From assembly GCA_030840525.1 (NCBI GenBank), contig JAVEEI010000015.1, positions 1 through 44,683 on the forward strand: DNA of 44,683 nt, given 5' to 3'. Under the pieces are notes generated by a model, which ran no database searches, was not told the DNA's origin, and was given only the letters and a program-made list of their open reading frames with translations. Position numbers and translations under genes: made by a program. Within the stretch, counting starts at the first letter, position 1. The number at the start of each line of letters is the position of its first letter. Of this stretch, positions 42,215 through 44,683 are shown one piece after another. Source of the DNA: Frankiaceae bacterium. GTDB lineage: Bacteria > Actinomycetota > Actinomycetes > JAFAQI01.

Positions 42215-42230
42215 TAGCGAACGGTCGCTA
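42215..42230. promoter_or_regulatory. Inverted repeat between divergent genes
   Basis: TAGCGA 42215-42220 and TCGCTA 42225-42230 flank ACGG, a perfect 6-bp dyad reminiscent of TetR-type operators. It lies 57 bases before the NHL start and 167 before the DUF4234 start. Confidence 0.3.
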
Positions 42231-42396
42231 TGTCTCGATTTCGGGTCGATTCGGCGCACGTACCGGACATATCGGCGTCTCGCGTGTGGCGCTCGCGCTG
42301 CGTCGTGAGCAATCTGGCGAACGCCGGGACGGTTGCGGCGTGGGTCCCGTACGGTTCCGGCAATCGGGCACGCAACCAGTCAGGGGGACCGTCGAC

Positions 42397-42864
42397 ATGA
42401 CCTATCCGACCAACGCACTTTCCGTCCCGGTACGTAAGCAAGGTGCCTGGGGACTGTGGTGGCTCGTCGGCCTGACCTGCGGCGTCTACTACTACATCTG
42501 GTACTCCCGGGTGAACCGGGAGCTCGCCCGGGTCCTCGGCATTGCCGTGCCGTCGGATGGGCAGTGGTGGTGCCAGCTGATCCCGGTCTACAACCTCATC
42601 GGCCTCGCGCGTACGGCGAAGCGGCTGAACGAGGCGCACGCGCGGGTCGGCTCTCCGACGCGCGTCGGTGTGTTCGTCACGTGGTTCTGGGCGCCGCCGT
42701 GGTTCGGTTCGCAGACCCGCTACCTGCAGCGGCGGATGAACATCCTGCACGACGTGCTGGCGGCGAAGTCCGTCGGCGCGGCGCCGGTCCCGCAAGCGGT
42801 CGCCGCTCCCGTCCCGGCCCAGGCGGTCGAAGGCGTCGAGGCGCCGAAGGAGATCGCCGGCTGA
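42397..42864 (+). CDS. DUF4234 membrane protein
   Basis: This 155-residue protein has the DUF4234 signature GAWGLWWLVGLTCGVYYYIWYSRVNREL near the start, broken here as WGLWWLVGLTCGVYYYIWY and SRVNREL. A second hydrophobic segment and the motif TRYLQRRMNILHDVL follow. Two membrane helices with an Ala/Pro/Val-rich tail. The ATG start at 42397 has AGGGGGA upstream. The function of the family is unknown. It is probably monocistronic and lies next to the convergent tmRNA. Confidence 0.85.
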   Translation: MTYPTNALSVPVRKQGAWGLWWLVGLTCGVYYYIWYSRVNRELARVLGIAVPSDGQWWCQLIPVYNLIGLARTAKRLNEAHARVGSPTRVGVFVTWFWAPPWFGSQTRYLQRRMNILHDVLAAKSVGAAPVPQAVAAPVPAQAVEGVEAPKEIAG

Positions 42865-42931
42865 CCCGACCGACGTTCGGAGCCAGGACCACCTTCGTCG
42901 CGAAGCCGTCGTCCTGGCTCCGGTGTTTCGG

Positions 42932-43287
42932 TGGAGGTGGCGGGAATCGAACCCGCGTCCTTCGGCGGTTCGTCAAGGCTTCTCCGGGCGCAGCCTGCTG
43001 CAGTTTTCTCGGCCCCGGCAGTGGCGCAGGCACCCTGTCGCAGGCTCAGTCACTGTTTGGTTTCCCTGCCGACCCCGTGACCGGGTCGACCGGTGGAGCC
43101 CTCTATCGACGCCAGGTTCCAGGGCGAGGGCGCCCCTGGGCTGACGGTTCCGCTACGGGTTAGGCAGCGAGAACGAGATGCTGGTTATCGGCATCTATTG
43201 GTTTGCCGCGATGGATTTACGAGCTCACGCGACATCCTCGGCCCGCTTCACTTGACTCATCGACCGAAGTCGAAACCGTTCACCCCC
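42932..43287 (-). ncRNA. ssrA: Transfer-messenger RNA (tmRNA)
   Basis: On the minus strand the 5' end GGGGGUGAACGGUUUCGACU is the conserved tmRNA start and pairs with CACCUCC at the 3' end to form the acceptor stem. The T-arm GGTTCGATTCCC precedes it. The tag frame runs from GCC at 43192 to TAA at 43160 and encodes ADNQHLVLAA, ending in the LAA signal recognised by ClpXP. The CCA tail is not fully encoded: the sequence after the discriminator A reads CCG. tmRNA rescues ribosomes stalled on messages without stop codons, together with SmpB encoded just upstream. Confidence 0.95.
43160..43192 (-). other. tmRNA tag-peptide reading frame
   Basis: The ten-codon frame plus stop encodes ADNQHLVLAA. 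The resume codon is GCC, preceded by AATAGAT, and the stop is TAA. Confidence 0.8.
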
Positions 43288-43318
43288 TGGGTCGGGATCG
43301 TGCACGAACTCTTCGATT

Positions 43319-43795
43319 CTACTCGCGGCCTTTGGCCCGCCGGCCGGCCGCGCGGGCAATCTCGCGCTCGGCGTCCCGCGCCGCGAGGGTCTGCCGCTTG
43401 TCGTACGCCTTCTTGCCGCGCGCGAGCGCGATCTCGACCTTCGCCTTGCCGTCCTTGAAGTACAGCGACAACGGCACCAGCGTGAGACCGCTCTCCTTGG
43501 TCTTGCCGATCAGCTTCGCGATCTCCTCGCGGTGCAACAGCAGCTTGCGCGACCGCCGTGGCTCGTGGTTAGTCCACGACCCCTGGTCGTACTCGGGGAT
43601 GTGCGCGCCCTCGAGCCACACCTCGCCGTCCTTGATCCGGCCGTACGCGTCGACGAGCGAGGCCCGCCCGGCGCGCAGCGACTTCACCTCGGTGCCAAGC
43701 AGCGCGAGACCGGCCTCGTACGTCTCGTCGATGTGGTAGTCGTGCCGGGCCTTCTTGTTCTGCGCGATGAGCTTGCGCCCGGGCTCGCGAGCCAA
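43319..43795 (-). CDS. smpB: SsrA-binding protein SmpB
   Basis: This 158-residue protein binds tmRNA and brings it to stalled ribosomes. It has the conserved [21 protein letters not shown] head, split here as [14 protein letters not shown] and [46 protein letters not shown] (within residues 65-88), [26 protein letters not shown] and a basic C-terminal tail complete the match. It starts at TTG 43795, four bases after the S41 protease stop, so it is probably the last gene of that operon. tmRNA follows 31 bases downstream. Confidence 0.96.
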   Translation of the reverse strand: MAREPGRKLIAQNKKARHDYHIDETYEAGLALLGTEVKSLRAGRASLVDAYGRIKDGEVWLEGAHIPEYDQGSWTNHEPRRSRKLLLHREEIAKLIGKTKESGLTLVPLSLYFKDGKAKVEIALARGKKAYDKRQTLAARDAEREIARAAGRRAKGRE

Positions 43796-43799
43796 GACG

Positions 43800-44683
43800 C
43801 TAACCCCGGCCGCTGGAGCCGGCGTCGGCAGTAAGGCCGGACAACACCTCGACCGCGCGCTGCTCGATCACCGACGGCGGCGTGCCGGCCGGCATCTCCA
43901 GGTCGGGGGTCACGCCGACCCCGTCGATCGAGCGCCCGGACGGGGTCAGGTAGTGCCCGACCGTCAGCTCGAGCGCCGACCCGTCGGAGAGCTGGCTCGG
44001 CGCCTGCACGCTGCCCTTGCCGAACGTCTGGCTGCCGATGATGACCGCGCGGCCGCGGTCCTGCAGCGCCGACGCGACGATCTCCGCCGCGCTCGCCGTA
44101 CCGCCGTCGACGAGTACGACGAGCGGGATGCCGGTGTCGCCGCCACCGAGCGCGTCGAGCACGTCCGGCGCCTGCCCGCGCTGCTGGTAGGACACGACCG
44201 GGCCGCCACGCAGGAACGCCGACGCGGTCTCGACCGCCTCGTCGAGCAGCCCGCCCGGGTTGTCGCGCAGGTCGAGGACGAGCCCGCGCACGTGCCGGCG
44301 CTCGGCGGCGCGCACCTGCGCGCGGGTCCAGCGGCCGACCCCGCGGGTGAACGCCGAGACCCGCAGCCGCTCGACGCCGTCGCCGAGCGCGGATGCGGAC
44401 ACGTCGTCATCGCTCACCGCGGCACGGCGCAGCGTCATCGTCATGACCTTCGACCCGCGCCGTACCTCGACCGCGACGACCGTGCCCGCGTCGCCGCGCA
44501 GGCTCGCGACCACGTCCGCGACCGAGCGGTTGCCGACCAGCCGGCCGGCGACCGCGACGACCACGTCACCGGCGCGCCGCCCGGCGAGCGCAGCCGGTGA
44601 CGACGGCTCGACCGACATCACCCGCAGCATGCCGTCGGCGCCGCGGCGGATCCAGACGCCGACGCCGGTGTACGAGCCGGACA
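43800..44683 (-). CDS. S41-family carboxy-terminal processing protease, partial (runs off right edge)
   Basis: The visible 294 residues begin with [14 protein letters not shown] at the window edge, followed by a PDZ domain ([22 protein letters not shown]) and the S41 core. In the core are the substrate loop [16 protein letters not shown], the catalytic serine in [10 protein letters not shown] and the lysine in [12 protein letters not shown], and the C-terminal PDLEMP. It cuts C-terminal parts of exported proteins (CtpA-type). The N-terminal membrane or signal segment lies outside the window. In actinobacteria this gene commonly lies between ftsX and smpB; ftsX is not in view here. Confidence 0.92.
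   Translation of the reverse strand, partial: SGSYTGVGVWIRRGADGMLRVMSVEPSSPAALAGRRAGDVVVAVAGRLVGNRSVADVVASLRGDAGTVVAVEVRRGSKVMTMTLRRAAVSDDDVSASALGDGVERLRVSAFTRGVGRWTRAQVRAAERRHVRGLVLDLRDNPGGLLDEAVETASAFLRGGPVVSYQQRGQAPDVLDALGGGDTGIPLVVLVDGGTASAAEIVASALQDRGRAVIIGSQTFGKGSVQAPSQLSDGSALELTVGHYLTPSGRSIDGVGVTPDLEMPAGTPPSVIEQRAVEVLSGLTADAGSSGRG

Noticed and set aside
38715..42308. 1197-codon plus-strand frame opposite the NHL gene
   Set aside because: It is an antisense shadow: Arg/Gly/Asp-rich with no domain. The minus strand has a signal peptide and repeats.
1..44683. Insertion sequences, prophage, tRNA or rRNA genes
   Set aside because: No transposase or integrase motifs, terminal repeats, or tRNA cloverleaf sequences other than the tRNA-like part of tmRNA were seen on reading both strands.

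Overview
The window is a chromosomal segment of a GC-rich actinobacterium. The evidence is the heavy G/C third-position bias, frequent GTG and TTG starts, ATGA-type operon overlaps, and a block of genes in an order known from mycobacteria and streptomycetes: mrp, tatB, htrA, O-methyltransferase, glgC, glgA. The genus cannot be named from the sequence alone. I see no insertion sequence, phage gene, CRISPR array, rRNA or tRNA. The only RNA gene is a tmRNA on the minus strand near the right end.

Left part (1-21.9 kb) is mostly housekeeping. It starts with the 5' end of a phospholipase D-like gene running off the left edge, then a ferritin-like protein, a DEAD-box RNA helicase, two zinc-ribbon proteins, an orphan ParA ATPase, an MpaB-type oxygenase, a RecB-family nuclease, a MarC membrane protein, a DUF6758 protein, a NUDIX hydrolase, a CitE-like lyase, an EamA transporter, an SDR and a soluble MgtE-N/CBS protein followed by DUF1003. 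A 770-residue PilB/GspE-type ATPase follows, carrying a double zinc ribbon and a complete response-regulator receiver at its C-terminus. After it comes the mrp-tatB-htrA-methyltransferase-glgC-glgA block. The sigE and rseA genes normally found between the methyltransferase and htrA are absent, and the methyltransferase appears to start at an ATC codon behind a perfect Shine-Dalgarno sequence.

Middle part (22-38 kb) is an accessory cell-envelope region and the most interesting stretch. A plus-strand cassette encodes three small secreted proteins and an ER/SipW-type signal peptidase with a Ser-His-Asp arrangement. Converging on it with only 17 bases between is a seven-gene minus-strand operon (32.8 to 24.0 kb), nearly all junctions overlapping by ATGA. 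It encodes two related zinc-ribbon polytopic membrane proteins, two polyproline-headed single-span proteins, an 805-residue membrane protein with an outer domain, a lipoprotein and a lipoprotein sedolisin (S53) protease. Beyond it lie a protein with four tryptophan-rich repeats, another polyproline-headed membrane protein with a tyrosine-rich segment, a patatin phospholipase coupled to a voltage-sensor-like potassium channel, an unknown polytopic protein, a 52-residue membrane peptide, a single-domain receiver and a 1193-residue secreted NHL/beta-propeller protein.

Right part (42.4-44.7 kb) returns to housekeeping: a DUF4234 membrane protein, tmRNA (predicted tag ADNQHLVLAA), SmpB, and an S41 carboxy-terminal processing protease running off the right edge. 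The tmRNA and SmpB genes form the trans-translation pair. Functions in the envelope region are inferred from motifs and gene arrangement. No homology search was possible.
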